Shown one piece after another: positions 63,626-64,000 of a stretch of 64,000 bases of DNA (position 1 is the first letter of the stretch; each line of letters begins with the position of its first letter). The stretch is from Desmonostoc geniculatum HA4340-LM1 (GTDB lineage: Bacteria > Cyanobacteriota > Cyanobacteriia > Cyanobacteriales > Nostocaceae). The stretch covers positions 62,001-126,000 of the forward strand of contig JAHHHB010000006.1 of NCBI GenBank assembly GCA_019359545.1, in the 5' to 3' direction. Under the pieces are notes generated by a model, which did no database searches, was not told the DNA's origin, and was given only the letters and a program-made list of their open reading frames with translations. The translations under genes and the position numbers were made by a program.

Positions 63626-63723
63626 TACTCTCTACTTTTGTGTTTCTTACCTTTTGCCTTCCTATATGAGTAATTACAGGACTTATACCATTTCACTAAA
63701 ATCCTGATACATATAGATTTCGC

Positions 63724-63800
63724 GTAGGGGCACGGCATTGGCCAGAGGTGTCAACTTAACGTGAAACCCTTGTGAAGAGGTGATATTGAGTTTTCTCACT
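63724..63800. mobile_element. Half copy of the GTAGGGGC MITE
   Basis: GTAGGGGCACGGCATTGG through GGTGTCAACTTAACGTGAAA and CTTGTGAAGAGGTGATATTG matches the left half of the 46175-46406 element. The right inverted end is missing. Confidence 0.7.
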
Positions 63801-63854
63801 TACAATCACTATAATATTTAGTGGTAGTCTGTGCAGGGTAAGAAGGCAAAGCAA

Positions 63855-64000
63855 ATGACGCAAACGGCGAAAACCCAAAAACTGCTGACCTTTGAGGAGT
63901 ATCTTGTTTATGATGATGGCACAGACACGCGCTATGAGTTGGTGGATGGAGAATTAATTGAGATGCCACCAGAAAGTCAGGAAAATAGCAATCTGGCAAG
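63855..64000 (+). CDS. Uma2 family protein, N-terminal part
   Basis: ATG 63855 opens [20 protein letters not shown], then [18 protein letters not shown], the usual Uma2 start, and runs off the window end. It is a paralogue of the gene at 62789 and is transcribed away from it. The C-terminal part is not visible. Confidence 0.88.
   Translation, partial: MTQTAKTQKLLTFEEYLVYDDGTDTRYELVDGELIEMPPESQENSNLA

Noticed and set aside
63395-63707. Repeat proteins encoded by the 21-bp array
   Set aside because: Two frames stay open only because 21 is divisible by three; no ribosome site and no sensible start.

Overview
The window is a piece of a filamentous heterocyst-forming cyanobacterium chromosome, most likely Nostoc or a close relative. 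The evidence is the dense GCGATCGC (HIP1) palindromes, the short tandemly repeated repeats (heptamers such as GCCCAAT, GGGGACT, GAATTCA) between genes, a kaiABC cluster next to a TolC/HgdD-type gene, a Nostoc-type CrtW ketolase, Ycf20, psbA sequence, and cyanobacterial families such as the PSII S4-domain protein. Identifications rest on recognised motifs and remembered family sequences; no database search was run.

Layout. 0-5.2 kb: class II ribonucleotide reductase (nrdJ) broken into three exons by a mobile group II intron with its RT-maturase-HNH gene and by a small group I intron; both sit at active-site codons. 5.3-11 kb: small conserved protein, RRM RNA-binding protein, aminotransferase, a nested MITE array, YjbQ, PyrD, and a membrane protein. 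11.2-13.7 kb: a Ro60/Rsr (TROVE) gene flanked by three tandem tRNA-like RNAs upstream and one downstream. Each RNA combines a tRNA acceptor and T arm with a shared non-tRNA helix, which reads as a bacterial Y RNA (YrlA-like) locus. This is the most interesting system here. 13.7-18.4 kb: S4 protein, small membrane and unknown proteins, and a TolC family outer-membrane protein. 18.5-25.5 kb: kaiC, kaiB, a kaiA without a recognisable receiver-like N-terminal domain, and, divergently, a large CBS-histidine kinase with a pseudo-receiver.

25.5-37.5 kb: GT39-like membrane glycosyltransferase, lipoprotein, Ycf20, glycerate kinase (photorespiration), FMN-binding protein, serine acetyltransferase, DUF3352 protein, rhodanese, HrcA. 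37.5-44.9 kb: an orphan 3' end of psbA beside an inverted-repeat element, chorismate synthase, a repeat/TPR protein, a Rpn-like gene killed by one stop codon, SemiSWEET, radical SAM, CPxCG and SRPBCC proteins. 45-55.6 kb: beta-carotene ketolase, CofG (deazaflavin, photolyase cofactor), DUF2288, AI-2E-type permease, PlsC, two peroxiredoxins, glycogen debranching enzyme, PhoX, tRNA-Met. 55.7-57.2 kb: a graveyard of gene fragments. 57.2-64 kb: RTX protein, IlvD, membrane protein, UrtE, two Uma2 genes separated by an eight-copy 21-bp repeat.

Most genes are single housekeeping or accessory units rather than large operons. The recurring theme is invasion by small repeats: MITEs, hairpin-forming low-complexity repeats (some inside open reading frames without breaking them), and two classes of self-splicing intron.
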